Source of the DNA: Ignavibacterium sp.
Lineage (GTDB): Bacteria > Bacteroidota > Ignavibacteria > Ignavibacteriales > Ignavibacteriaceae
Direction of reading: 5' to 3'
NCBI GenBank assembly: GCA_018335755.1
Contig: JAGXRK010000001.1
Span: forward strand, 310,001-374,000
DNA: 64,000 nt
Shown: positions 45,148-53,434 of the stretch, piece by piece
Layout: each line of letters starts with the position of its first letter
Numbering within the stretch: position 1 is the first letter of the stretch
The notes under the pieces: model-generated
What the model saw: the letters and a program-made list of their open reading frames with translations, nothing else
Databases searched by the model: none
What the model was told of the DNA's origin: nothing
Translations under genes and position numbers: made by a program

Positions 45148-47160
45148 TCATCCCAACATCTTCTTCAACTTCTGAATTTCATCTCTTAAATTAGCCGCTT
45201 TTTCAAACTCTAAATCTTTTGCTGCATTATGCATTTCTGTGGTAAGCTGCTCGATCAGATCTTCTTTCTGATCTTTGCTCATATATTTTAACACGGGCTC
45301 GGCAACTTTGGAAAAGCTGAATGTTTCTTTATCATCTTTCCTTCTTACATCCGCAATAGATGTAGAGGATAGAATTTCCTCCATCGATTTATAAATGGTA
45401 GCAGGAACAATTCCGTTCTCTTCATTATACTTTTGCTGAAGTATTCTTCTCCTGTTGGTCTCCTCGATTGTTTTACGCATTGATTCGGTTATCTTATCGG
45501 CATACATTATTACTAAACCGTTAACATTTCGGGCAGTTCTTCCGGCTGTCTGCATTAAAGATTTTTCACTACGCAGGAATCCTTCTTTATCGGCATCTAT
45601 AATTGCAACAAGTGAAACCTCAGGCAGATCGAGTCCTTCTCTTAAAAGATTTACTCCAACCAGGACATCGAACTCACCAATTCTCAGATCACGAAGTATT
45701 TCAACACGTTCAAGCGAATCAATATCACTGTGAATATAACGTACACGAACTCCAATTTTATCAAGATAATCAGAAAGATCTTCTGCCATTTTTTTGGTAA
45801 GAGTGGTAACAAGAGTACGCTCTTTCTTTTCGGCTCGAACTCTTATCTCTCCAATGAGATCATCAATTTGTCCTTTTATGGGTCGGACTTCAATAGCCGG
45901 ATCAAGCAATCCGGTTGGACGAATTATCTGCTCCACCACAACGCCGCCGCTTTTTGCAAGTTCATATTCACTTGGAGTTGCACCAACAAAAATTACCTGC
46001 TCAAACATTTCCTCGATTTCTTCAAACTTCATCGGGCGATTATCCAATGCAGAAGGCAATCGGAAACCATATTCAACCAACGTTTCTTTTCGTTTTTTAT
46101 CACCATTATACATTGCACGAAGCTGAGGAACAGATACGTGAGATTCATCAATTACCAATAAATAATCATCAGGAAAATAATCAAACAAATTAAATGGTCT
46201 TGAGCCGCGTTCCCTGCCATCCATAAAGCGGGAGTAATTTTCAATGCCGGAACAGTAACCGATCTCCTTCATCATTTCGATATCAAACTTTGTTCGCTGT
46301 TCCAATCTCTGAGCTTCAAGATATTTTTCATTTTCTCTGAGTTCTTTCAATCTTTCGTCAAGCTCTATTTCAATATGGTGAATTGCTTTTTGCAGTTTAT
46401 TACGGTCAGTAACAAAATACTTAGCGGGATAAATCGGGACAGATTCAACTTCATTAATCGTCTTACCGGTCATCGCATCAATAATTGAAATGCGTTCAAC
46501 TTCATCATCAAAAAACTCTATCCTTACTGCTTCTTCATACTGGTAAGCGGGAATAATTTCTACAACATCACCGCGGGCACGGAATGTTCCTCTCCCGAAT
46601 TCAACATCATTTCTTGTGAAATAAATATTAATCAGTTCACGGAGAAATTTTTTCTTATCAAGTTTCTCACCTTTTTTAACGAATATAATCTGCCGGGCAT
46701 ATTCATCCGGTGCACCGATGCCGTAAATACAGCTTACACTTGCCACAACAATTACGTCTCTTCTTCCTTCAATAAGAGCTGTGGTGGCTTTTAATCTTAA
46801 ACGATCTATCTCTTCATTTACTGAAAAATCTTTTTCTATATAAAGATCACTTGAAACAACATAAGCTTCGGGTTGATAATAATCATAGTAGGAGATAAAA
46901 AACTCAACGGCATTTTTAGGAAAGAATGCTTTGAACTCCGAATAAAGCTGTGCGGCGAGGGTTTTATTGTGCGAAATTATTAATGTCGGTTTGTTTACCT
47001 GTTGAATAACATTAGAAATTGTAAAAGTTTTTCCGCTTCCGGTAACACCAAGCAAGGTTTGAAACTTATCTCCCCGGCTTATTCCTTCTACTAACTGACG
47101 GATCGCTTCCGGCTGATCGCCGGAAGGTTTATAGTTAGATACGAGTTCAAATTTTTTCAT
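45148..47160 (-). CDS. uvrB: UvrABC system protein B
   Basis: DNA-damage verification helicase of nucleotide excision repair. The 670-residue protein has Walker A GVTGSGKT (38-45), the beta-hairpin [21 protein letters not shown]-type box [11 protein letters not shown], the helicase motifs [19 protein letters not shown] and QTAGRTARN, and a C-terminal UVR motif ([19 protein letters not shown]). Length fits the family. It ends 4 bases from the convergent truA stop, and is followed upstream by the CcmE-like gene 5 bases away on the same strand. Confidence 0.98.
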   Translation of the reverse strand: MKKFELVSNYKPSGDQPEAIRQLVEGISRGDKFQTLLGVTGSGKTFTISNVIQQVNKPTLIISHNKTLAAQLYSEFKAFFPKNAVEFFISYYDYYQPEAYVVSSDLYIEKDFSVNEEIDRLRLKATTALIEGRRDVIVVASVSCIYGIGAPDEYARQIIFVKKGEKLDKKKFLRELINIYFTRNDVEFGRGTFRARGDVVEIIPAYQYEEAVRIEFFDDEVERISIIDAMTGKTINEVESVPIYPAKYFVTDRNKLQKAIHHIEIELDERLKELRENEKYLEAQRLEQRTKFDIEMMKEIGYCSGIENYSRFMDGRERGSRPFNLFDYFPDDYLLVIDESHVSVPQLRAMYNGDKKRKETLVEYGFRLPSALDNRPMKFEEIEEMFEQVIFVGATPSEYELAKSGGVVVEQIIRPTGLLDPAIEVRPIKGQIDDLIGEIRVRAEKKERTLVTTLTKKMAEDLSDYLDKIGVRVRYIHSDIDSLERVEILRDLRIGEFDVLVGVNLLREGLDLPEVSLVAIIDADKEGFLRSEKSLMQTAGRTARNVNGLVIMYADKITESMRKTIEETNRRRILQQKYNEENGIVPATIYKSMEEILSSTSIADVRRKDDKETFSFSKVAEPVLKYMSKDQKEDLIEQLTTEMHNAAKDLEFEKAANLRDEIQKLKKMLG

Positions 47161-47165
47161 TCAGT

Positions 47166-47507
47166 TTAATCAAGCAGCACGTCGTGTGCGTGGAAAGAGT
47201 CCCTGTTAAGATGACCTCTCAGTATAGCGGTTTCGGAGCTTTCAAGTCCAGCCGGAATTTTATCAGCACTGATCATGACAACCGTGTTATTTCTGTCAGA
47301 AGCATAAAACACAGCACCGCCGCGCATATCTTTCTGAATGCCTCTATCCTGTAATACTAATACACGGATATCCTTCACTGCGCTGTTATTAATATCAAAA
47401 TCAGTAAAGGAACCAAGGGTGTCTGACTTTTTGAAATATATAGCGTAAATAAAGAAAAGAAGAACAACTATTAATGTGGGAAATATGAATTTCTGATATT
47501 TTTTCAT
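47166..47507 (-). CDS. CcmE-like OB-fold membrane protein
   Basis: 113 residues: a basic start and one membrane helix (FPTLIVVLLFFIYAIYF), then a beta-rich domain: GAVFYASDRNNTVVMISADK, ETAILRGHLNRDSFHAHDVL. The order (membrane anchor, a strand pattern where a polar core is followed by I/P-x-G-L, then L-R-G-H-L...F-x-A-x-x-V-L-L) resembles the OB fold of the haem chaperone CcmE. The CcmE haem-binding His within HDENY is absent because the protein ends at VLLD, although His104 and His106 lie close. It lies 5 bases upstream of uvrB on the same strand. It may be a shortened CcmE relative or another OB-fold protein. Confidence 0.5.
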   Translation of the reverse strand: MKKYQKFIFPTLIVVLLFFIYAIYFKKSDTLGSFTDFDINNSAVKDIRVLVLQDRGIQKDMRGGAVFYASDRNNTVVMISADKIPAGLESSETAILRGHLNRDSFHAHDVLLD

Positions 47508-47588
47508 TTTTCTGTAAGATTTATTATAAAAATTGCGACGAAATTTACTTAATTTTAATCTAACTATTCAATACAATTCAGGTTCAAA

Positions 47589-47960
47589 ATGAACGATAAG
47601 AAAATTTGGATAATTATAGCCGCTGTTTCCGGATTTACAGCGGTTGCCATCGGGGCATTCGGGGCGCACGGACTTAAAGGAAGGCTTTCCGCCGAAATGA
47701 TTGAAACTTATAAAACCGGGGTGCTTTACCACTTAATTCATTCCATTGCCATTCTCGCCATTGCATTAACAGATAAGATAAAAGGAAAAATTGTTACGTT
47801 TTTTTTCCTTGCCGGAATATTCCTTTTTTCATTTTCATTATATTTTTATTCGGTTATGAATGAAAGGATATTTGCAATGATAACTCCTTTTGGCGGCGTT
47901 TCGTTTTTGCTGGGGTGGTTGAGTTTGGTATTTGGGGTGATCAGAAATAAAAATAATTGA
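47589..47960 (+). CDS. DUF423-family small membrane protein
   Basis: The 123-residue protein has four predicted helices and the family signature near its start: VAIGAFGAHGLKGRLSAEMI then YKTGVLYHLIHSIAILAIAL. The end FGGVSFLLGWLSLVFGV is also typical (YgdD/YwdK group). Function unknown; the family is widely conserved. It stands alone, divergent from the CcmE-like gene. Confidence 0.92.
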   Translation: MNDKKIWIIIAAVSGFTAVAIGAFGAHGLKGRLSAEMIETYKTGVLYHLIHSIAILAIALTDKIKGKIVTFFFLAGIFLFSFSLYFYSVMNERIFAMITPFGGVSFLLGWLSLVFGVIRNKNN

Positions 47961-48007
47961 GTTTTAATATGGCAGTTAACGCGATTCATTAGTTAATAAG
48001 AAAGTGA

Positions 48008-48271
48008 ATGATTAGTGTGATATTCAAATTACTATTAATAATAATTCTAATATCTTCGCTTCTTGTAGGAAATTATTCAAGAATTATAATGAGTAAAAAC
48101 TTTAAAGACTCCAAAACAAGAAACACAAATCTTTATTTTTTCTTAAGTGGTCTGCTTTTCGACTATTCAAAATTAAATGCTAAAGGAAAAAAGTTTTATA
48201 TTCTTCATCTATTTTCAGCTTTTACATTCTTTATAGTTGGTTTTATTACAATAATAGTTTTTCTAAATTAA
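48008..48271 (+). CDS. Unknown small membrane protein
   Basis: 87 residues with two hydrophobic segments (MISVIFKLLLIIILISSLLV and LFSAFTFFIVGFITIIVFL) and a charged loop between them (SKNFKDSKTRNTNLY). No family recognised and no clear ribosome-binding site. It opens an accessory stretch with RHS remains, so it could be a cargo or immunity-type gene. Coding status is likely but not certain. Confidence 0.5.
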   Translation: MISVIFKLLLIIILISSLLVGNYSRIIMSKNFKDSKTRNTNLYFFLSGLLFDYSKLNAKGKKFYILHLFSAFTFFIVGFITIIVFLN

Positions 48272-48313
48272 AAAAAAGAATGAATATTTTTTGTTTGAGT
48301 CAATTACTTCAAT

Positions 48314-48738
48314 TTGCATAAGGGTAGTATCAGTATTACACTAGACGAGAACAGCGAGATAGTCTCCGCACAAGACTATTATCCTTACGGTGAAATACTA
48401 CGCCAATATACAGTAGGAAGCGGCGTAAATAACAAGTACTTTTTTACTGAAAAAGAACGCGATAGCGAAACCAACTATGATTACTTTGGTGCAAGATATT
48501 ATGACAGCGAACTTGGCAGATGGCTGCAGGTGAACCCGCTATGGGAGAAGTATCACGGATGGAGTTCGTATAATTATACTTTAATAGGCCCTATGATGCA
48601 AATGACGGACCCAACAGTAAAACTTATGTTGACGATGTGATAGAAAGTACTGGTGTTCAACTTCGCCAGTTTAAAGATGTGACTCAACAGAAATGGGAAG
48701 ATGAAAAGAAAAAGAAGGAACAGCACAAAGATAACTAA
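48314..48738 (+). pseudogene. RHS-repeat core C-terminal remnant with frameshift
   Basis: The frame contains the RHS-associated core: LDENSEIVSAQDYYPYGEIL, YFTEKERDSETNYDY-like segment, and FGARYYDSELGRWLQVNPL. It has no start of its own and lacks the large N-terminal RHS barrel. After SSYNYT the frame slips near 48583: the original reading continues in another frame as NRPYDANDGPNSKTYVDDVI and ends EQHKDN at the TAA 48736-48738, whereas the current frame gives an unrelated tail and stops at 48640. RHS proteins deliver C-terminal toxin tips; here the short tip after the core (about 40 residues) has no recognised toxin domain. This is a decayed orphan tail. Confidence 0.8.
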
Positions 48739-48785
48739 TCAGAGCAATAAAAGAGAGACTAGTAGTTGTGAAAGGACCAAACAGC

Positions 48786-49040
48786 ATGAATAAATCATTT
48801 AGGATTCTCTATTATATTAATGTTTTGATTATTGTTATCGCACTTCTTACTCCGATTATCCAACTATTTAACGGTAGTTCTTCTTCAGACGAGTTGTTAG
48901 ATAAATATGATGGATTTCTCATTTTACTTTCTATTACTTTTTGTGTTTCATTCTTTGCTTTGAATGTCTATGGAGCACTGAAATATAAAACGCATCGCGT
49001 GTGGTACATCACGATCGCAATCCTTTTTTTATGTGTATAA
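48786..49040 (+). CDS. Small membrane protein, possibly frameshifted, downstream of RHS remnant
   Basis: I take the ATG at 48786, with AAAGGA nine bases upstream; an in-frame GTG lies at 48768. The 84 residues have two or three hydrophobic helices (ILYYINVLIIVIALLTPIIQ, LILLSITFCVSFFALNVYG, WYITIAILFL). The frame stops right after a run of seven T (49024-49030). If one T is removed, it continues FMCIIWGTYQIVYGYVHSIP and stops at 49091-49093, a natural-looking third helix end. The position behind an RHS tail suits an immunity protein, but no family is recognised. The 49041-49272 stretch otherwise holds only a second RHS scrap at 49229. Confidence 0.5.
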   Translation: MNKSFRILYYINVLIIVIALLTPIIQLFNGSSSSDELLDKYDGFLILLSITFCVSFFALNVYGALKYKTHRVWYITIAILFLCV

Positions 49041-49228
49041 TCTGGGGGACATATCAAATTGTATATGGATATGTGCACAGTATTCCGATGTGAATGTATT
49101 CTCCTATTTTTTCCATAATTATCTTCAGTAGAACTACTGAGACAAAAAATCAGTAGTTCTATTTAGTATATTTTAGTAGCAAATAATTTTGTTATTAAAA
49201 CTTGTACTATTTATGCAGCATACGTATG

Positions 49229-49246
49229 ACACTTGACGAGAACAGC
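49229..49246 (+). repeat. 18-base duplicate of the RHS fragment start
   Basis: ACACTTGACGAGAACAGC matches 48338-48355 (ACACTAGACGAGAACAGC) at 17 of 18 positions; both encode T-L-D-E-N-S in the RHS remnant. The second copy is followed at once by a stop. It suggests that the 0.9-kb segment between the copies arose or was trapped by recombination at an RHS core. Confidence 0.55.
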
Positions 49247-49272
49247 TAAATATTAAGAAACCTTTTAACTAC

Positions 49273-49824
49273 CTACTTCACCGCTCTTAATCTGAAATAA
49301 ACCTCCTCCGGAGAAAAAATTCCTGCAAAGAATCTTTCATACATTACAGGTTCTATATTGACGATAAAGTCCATCCATTTTAAGGCTGCAAAGTGAGATG
49401 TGATGAATTTCTTTTCTAAGACTTCAAACTGTGCACCCGTTTCATAGTTTGTTCGGTGATTCAATTTCCATTTTTCATAGAACTTCAGTTTTCTATTTCC
49501 TATGTACTCGTAATTATCAAATGTTCTTATTGAAAAAGGAATTTTATGATCCGGATCTCCAAAGTATTTGGTGTTAAGGAAGAATGGCGCATAAACAATA
49601 AGAATTCCATTTGGCTTTAAGATGCGGTAAAGTTCTGTAATTGTTTTGTTGAAGTTATCTATATGCTCAAGTATATGTGAGGCGTGTATCTCATCAAAAT
49701 GATTATCTGGAAATGGATATGGAAATGAATTTATATTGTGGATCATATTACCACCGTAATCCACAATATCCAGATTAGTGTATCCTTCTTTAAGATCTTT
49801 TCCGCAGCCGAGGTTTAATTTCAT
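49273..49824 (-). CDS. SAM-dependent methyltransferase (Methyltransf_11 type)
   Basis: 183 residues with motif I at the very start (MKLNLGCGKDLKEGYTNLDI), then DEIHASHILEHIDNFNKTIT and ELYRILKPNGILIVYAPFF, the standard class I methyltransferase pattern of enzymes acting on sugars or lipids of the cell surface. It ends in a region (FFAGIFSPEEVYFRLRA) common to such proteins in Bacteroidota glycan clusters, but no glycan genes are nearby. Substrate unknown. It lies between RHS remains and a large palindrome. Confidence 0.85.
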   Translation of the reverse strand: MKLNLGCGKDLKEGYTNLDIVDYGGNMIHNINSFPYPFPDNHFDEIHASHILEHIDNFNKTITELYRILKPNGILIVYAPFFLNTKYFGDPDHKIPFSIRTFDNYEYIGNRKLKFYEKWKLNHRTNYETGAQFEVLEKKFITSHFAALKWMDFIVNIEPVMYERFFAGIFSPEEVYFRLRAVK

Positions 49825-49857
49825 TAGAGATTTTAATTTAGTTTGGTTATGCTTTAG

Positions 49858-50016
49858 CGCAGACTAAAGGATCTGTTACATAACTCTGAAAGTGTCATTT
49901 CGAAGTTCGCTGTGGCGGATTCGACTGAGAAATCCTTCAATATGTCACCGAAAAGATTTCTCCCGTTGGTCGAAATGACAATTATGTAACTTCTGCAATC
50001 GACTCTAAAGTCTGCG
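49858..50016. repeat. Large nested palindromic element (TGTCATTTCGA family)
   Basis: Four nested inverted repeats share one centre: CGCAGACT (49858) with AGTCTGCG (50009-50016); GTTACATAA (49875-49883) with TTATGTAAC (49982-49990); TGTCATTTCGA (49893-49903) with TCGAAATGACA (49970-49980); GAGAAATC (49927-49934) with GATTTCTC (49955-49962). The inner words belong to the TGTCATTTCGA...GAGAAATC repeat common between genes of Bacteroidota. The outer arms may be a second repeat into which it inserted. It could fold into a long cruciform or RNA hairpin. Confidence 0.75.
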
Positions 50017-50076
50017 GCTAAGTTATTTCATATTCAACACAAAAATAAAGAAATGTTTTTAATAATGGATTGATCA

Positions 50077-50112
50077 GTTCAAAAAGAAAACCCCCGCATC
50101 ACTGCGAGGGTT
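50077..50112 (-). terminator. Rho-independent terminator after outer-membrane protein gene
   Basis: On the minus strand AACCCTCGC (50112-50104) pairs with GCGGGGGTT (50097-50089) with one mismatch over a 6-base loop, followed by TTCTTTTT. It ends the gene at 50120. Confidence 0.8.
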
Positions 50113-50119
50113 GATTGGG

Positions 50120-50852
50120 TCAAAAACCGAATAATATTGTTAGTGTAAACTGAAGATTGTTAATCGCTCTTGAATCTGAAATTATATGCTCATCACTGCT
50201 TACAGAATAAAGAGGGTCTTTATCATCATTTAAGGATAGATACGAATCAATCCGGTTTGGATTTGTAGTAGCTTTGAATTCCTTTCCAAGAAGGTTGACC
50301 ATATTGTAATGAATTCCCAGATCCAGAAACATTATAGGGCCAATTGAAAGCTCAGCACCGCCGCCGAAACCGGCTCCAATTCTTGTAGCGGATTCCATAT
50401 CTCTTTTATCGCTGGGTAGTCCGTTTGGTCTGCTCTTAAACTGAAACGAGCCAGTGATAGTATTGAGCGAAACATAAGCATCAACGTAAGGGGTTATTGG
50501 TGAAAGCGGAATATCAATTCTGAATTCTGGTCCCAACCTGAAAGATAAAATATTATGACTTACTTCTTCCTCTTTACCTGGTTCCCACTCTTCCTTATTG
50601 CTGAAGGTGGCATAATCAATTTCAGCTTTAGCGGCAAAGGTAAAAATTGAAGCTTTAGCTTTAAGATGAAAGTTATAACCGTTACTCATTCCATATTTGG
50701 CTCCGGTGTAAAATTCCTGGATTGTTCCACCATAATCACCGGAAGGCATTGAATAACCCGCACCTCCTCCGACTTTAGCTGAAATTTGAGAAAAAGGATA
50801 CTGAGGTAAAAAATACCGCTATTAGAACAGAAAAAAATAATTTTGTTTTCAC
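50120..50852 (-). pseudogene. Outer-membrane beta-barrel protein with signal peptide out of frame
   Basis: The longest ATG frame (from 50749, 209 residues) is a beta-barrel protein (SNGYNFHLKAKASIFTFAAK, FRLGPEFRIDIPLSPITPY, and a C-terminal LQFTLTILFGF ending in Phe as outer-membrane barrels do) but has no signal peptide. Upstream, a GTG at 50852 preceded by GGAGACAATA opens a clear signal peptide, KTKLFFSVLIAVFFTSVSFF, in a different frame, which stops soon after. Joining the two at the T5 tract (50791-50795) by one base gives ...FSQISAKVGGGAGYSMPSG, a proper mature start. So either the gene is inactivated, phase-variable, or the sequence has an error there. Family: porin-like OmpW/Omp_b-brl; function unknown. 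Confidence 0.65.
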
Positions 50853-51134
50853 TATTGTCTCCAAAATTTGTTCAAATGATAAATGAAACTTAAGTTATTA
50901 CTAGTTGAATCAAAAAAAGTGCCTTTATTTAAAATAAAAAAACCTATACAAATTAAATTAATTAACATCATAAAACAAAGATTAAAAAAGATTAGTTTAT
51001 AATCTATAATCAAACTATTTAGAGCATTTTTAATCATCTGCATTCAATTGATATTAATCAATAATCATCTTTGTTTTCTATAATTCTGTTACTATTTTGT
51101 TACCACATTTTTTCATTATTACAGCGGTTACAAA

Positions 51135-52205
51135 ATGAGTGTTAAACTACGTACTAAAAAGCTTCAAGATGGAAAAGAATCACTCTATCTGGATATCTAC
51201 TACAAAGGAAAAAGACAATATGAGTTTCTCGGGTTATCATATAAAAAGAATGATCCGAACAAAAAGAACATAAAAGAACTTGCTGAAAAAAGAAGATCAC
51301 AAAAAGAACTTGAAATATTTTCTAATGCTCACAACCTTCCAAACTATTACAATGGTAAAGAAGATTTTTTAAAATACTATGAAAGTAAGTGCGTAGATGC
51401 TGCCTATAAATCATCATACAAATTATTAAAAGAATATTCAAAAAATAAATTAACTAATGATAAATTACCATTTAATAAGGTTGATGAAAAGTTTTGTGAA
51501 AATTATATATTATGGATGAAAGAAAGAGGATTAAAAAATAATACAGCTTGGGTTAATATTTACAAGTTGAAAGCAGTACTGAATAAAGCAGTAAAGGAAA
51601 AGATCATTCCATTTAATCCATCTAAATATGTATCAATCAAGTTAGAAGAGACTGAAAAAATATTTCTTACCTTCGATGAAGTAAATAAAATGTATAATAC
51701 AGAAATTAAGAACAAAGAAATCTGGAGATCTTTTCTATTCTCTTGTTATACCGGTTTAAGATTATCTGATATTAAAGCACTCACTTGGGGACAGATAAGA
51801 GAAGGTAAGCTATATTTTAAGCAAAAAAAGACAAAAGGAATTGAATATTTACCATTAAATGAGATGGCATTAAAGATATTACTTACTGGAAAATCAAATG
51901 AGGATATTGAAAAACTTAATGAAACGGTATTTAATTTTAAGAATGGAAAAAGCGAAAAGATTGGGGAGCAATTAAGAAAATGGGCTAAAGAATCAAAAGT
52001 AAATAAATATATTACTTTTCATACTGCAAGGCATACATTTGCAACACTATCATTAACCTATGGAGTTGATTTATTCACTGTTAGTAAGCTCTTAGGACAT
52101 CGGAGTATAAATACAACCCAGATATATGCACAAATAGTGAATGAAAAACTAAATGAAGCTGTAAGTAAGCTTCCTACTTTAAAAGAAGAAAAACAAAAAA
52201 AATAA
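51135..52205 (+). CDS. Tyrosine-type site-specific integrase
   Basis: 356 residues: an N-terminal arm-binding domain (VKLRTKKLQDGKESLYLDIY, AP2-like as in Bacteroidota integrases), a SAM-like core-binding domain (about 75-165) and the catalytic domain with Arg209 (CYTGLRLSDI), Lys about 232, His296 and Arg299 (TFHTARHTF), His322 (LLGHRS) and nucleophile Tyr331. All catalytic residues are present, so it should be active. The ATG-proximal DNA holds an inverted pair TTTTGTTACC (51095-51104) and GGTTACAAAA (51126-51135), the latter overlapping the start, likely a core-type binding or autoregulatory site. First gene of the mobile element. Confidence 0.95.
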   Translation: MSVKLRTKKLQDGKESLYLDIYYKGKRQYEFLGLSYKKNDPNKKNIKELAEKRRSQKELEIFSNAHNLPNYYNGKEDFLKYYESKCVDAAYKSSYKLLKEYSKNKLTNDKLPFNKVDEKFCENYILWMKERGLKNNTAWVNIYKLKAVLNKAVKEKIIPFNPSKYVSIKLEETEKIFLTFDEVNKMYNTEIKNKEIWRSFLFSCYTGLRLSDIKALTWGQIREGKLYFKQKKTKGIEYLPLNEMALKILLTGKSNEDIEKLNETVFNFKNGKSEKIGEQLRKWAKESKVNKYITFHTARHTFATLSLTYGVDLFTVSKLLGHRSINTTQIYAQIVNEKLNEAVSKLPTLKEEKQKK

Positions 52206-52240
52206 TTATTTTTTCCCGAAGCGTAAAAAGAAAAAGATGA

Positions 52241-52302
52241 GCACTGGAAAAGATGCAACCCCGAGTGGAACGAGTTCATATAGGGTTGCATCTTTTTCAG
52301 CG
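52241..52302 (+). terminator. Long-stem terminator or structured RNA after integrase gene
   Basis: AAAAGATGCAACCC (52248-52261) pairs perfectly with GGGTTGCATCTTTT (52283-52296). The stem extends outward with GCxCTG on both sides to about 21 bp with two mismatches. The loop of 21 bases (with CGAGTGGAACGAGTTC) is large. The poly-T is on the 3' arm itself. A terminator for the integrase is the simplest reading. Confidence 0.65.
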
Positions 52303-52349
52303 CGGAATAAATTGTACTTAGCGAAGGGAAAAAAGGAAAGACAAATAAT

Positions 52350-53045
52350 ATGGATGTAGAATTATCAGAAATTGAAAAACTATTTGCACCAGAGCATATA
52401 AAATTAAGAAATAAGGTGTTAGACAAATACAAAAATTTAAGCAGAAATAGTAAAAGTAATTCAAAAGAGATTAGCAGTAAAGTGGACTGGCTAAAGATAT
52501 ATAAAGCGTTTGAAAGTAATTTTGAGAAATTATACAAGGTCTTTAATTTAACAGCTACTGAATCCGCTTTGTTTGGGAATAAAGTATACTTTAAAAAAGC
52601 AATATTACAAGAGATCATAGATAAGCTGTTTCTAAGATTACTAGATGATCATAGAAAGAAATCAAAAAATAAGTTAAATGAAGAGATCATAAAAAAGATA
52701 GAACTACATTATAAAATTTATTATTTGCAGCACTATATAGAAAAGTTGGATAAGGATAATCTTAAAAGATTTGTTGAAAAAAGTAAGAATGATCTTGAAA
52801 GACTGAAAAAGTATACTGGAAAGAAGTACAGCAAAGGAAACTTAGAACTATATAAACGAATTTATGAAAAGAATGATGAATATGTCGAAAAAGATGGTGA
52901 AGGCAATTATAGTAAAGCTGTAAGAGTTATAATGAAAAGCTCAAATCAATGGGAAGCGAAATACAAAGCATTTAATAAATTTAAGAATAGCAAAAAGATT
53001 TATACTCTAGAAGATTTCAAAAAGTTTTTATCTACTATACATTAG
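52350..53045 (+). CDS. Unknown lysine-rich helical protein of the element
   Basis: 231 residues, about a quarter Lys plus Arg, predicted almost all helical, with no recognised domain. Segments such as LKRFVEKSKNDLERLKKYTG and KKSKNKLNEEIIKKIELHYK suggest coiled coils. The internal ALFGNKVYFKKAILQEII looks more globular. It lies between the integrase and the HTH gene on the mobile element and shares their strong A/T bias. Function unknown; related elements often carry such accessory proteins near the integrase. Confidence 0.65.
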   Translation: MDVELSEIEKLFAPEHIKLRNKVLDKYKNLSRNSKSNSKEISSKVDWLKIYKAFESNFEKLYKVFNLTATESALFGNKVYFKKAILQEIIDKLFLRLLDDHRKKSKNKLNEEIIKKIELHYKIYYLQHYIEKLDKDNLKRFVEKSKNDLERLKKYTGKKYSKGNLELYKRIYEKNDEYVEKDGEGNYSKAVRVIMKSSNQWEAKYKAFNKFKNSKKIYTLEDFKKFLSTIH

Positions 53046-53126
53046 TAGATTTATAATCCCCTTCCGCATAAGCGACAAATCATAAAATAGGTTAGCTCCT
53101 GTAATTAAAAAATATAGGAGTTAACA

Positions 53127-53420
53127 ATGGCAATATTAAACGTTTCCAAAATCTATAAAGAACTAGATGAGATAAAATCACTCATAGCGGTTTCTAAGGC
53201 TGAATATATCGGAATAGAAGAAGCAGCCAAACATTTAGGACTTGCAAAAACTTACCTTTATAGCCTCATACATCAGGGTAGAATCCCTTTTTATAAGCCA
53301 AACGGGAAAAAGGTCTACTTTAACAAATTAGAGCTTAATAAATGGATCTCTCAATCAAAAGTTAAGTCAATTGATGAGCTAGATCGGGAAACTACCCAAC
53401 CCCCCTTGACAAGTAACTAA
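53127..53420 (+). CDS. Excisionase-like helix-turn-helix protein
   Basis: 97 residues. The core YIGIEEAAKHLGLAKTYLYS-LIHQGRIPFYKPNGKKVYF and LELNKWI match the MerR-like HTH_17/excisionase family (G-x-x-E-A-A-x-x-L-G, then I-P-x-x-x-x-G-x-x-x-x-F). An N-terminal helix (VSKIYKELDEIKSLIAVSKA) may dimerise. A ribosome site AGGAGTTAACA precedes the ATG. In integrative elements this protein usually directs excision or controls replication genes; the Rep gene starts 14 bases downstream. Good family match, exact role inferred. Confidence 0.85.
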   Translation: MAILNVSKIYKELDEIKSLIAVSKAEYIGIEEAAKHLGLAKTYLYSLIHQGRIPFYKPNGKKVYFNKLELNKWISQSKVKSIDELDRETTQPPLTSN

Positions 53421-53434
53421 CTTCTGGTGCAATA

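Noticed and set aside
45455-46193. Plus-strand frames inside uvrB
   Set aside because: They lack recognised domains and ribosome sites and are shadows of the well-conserved uvrB on the other strand.
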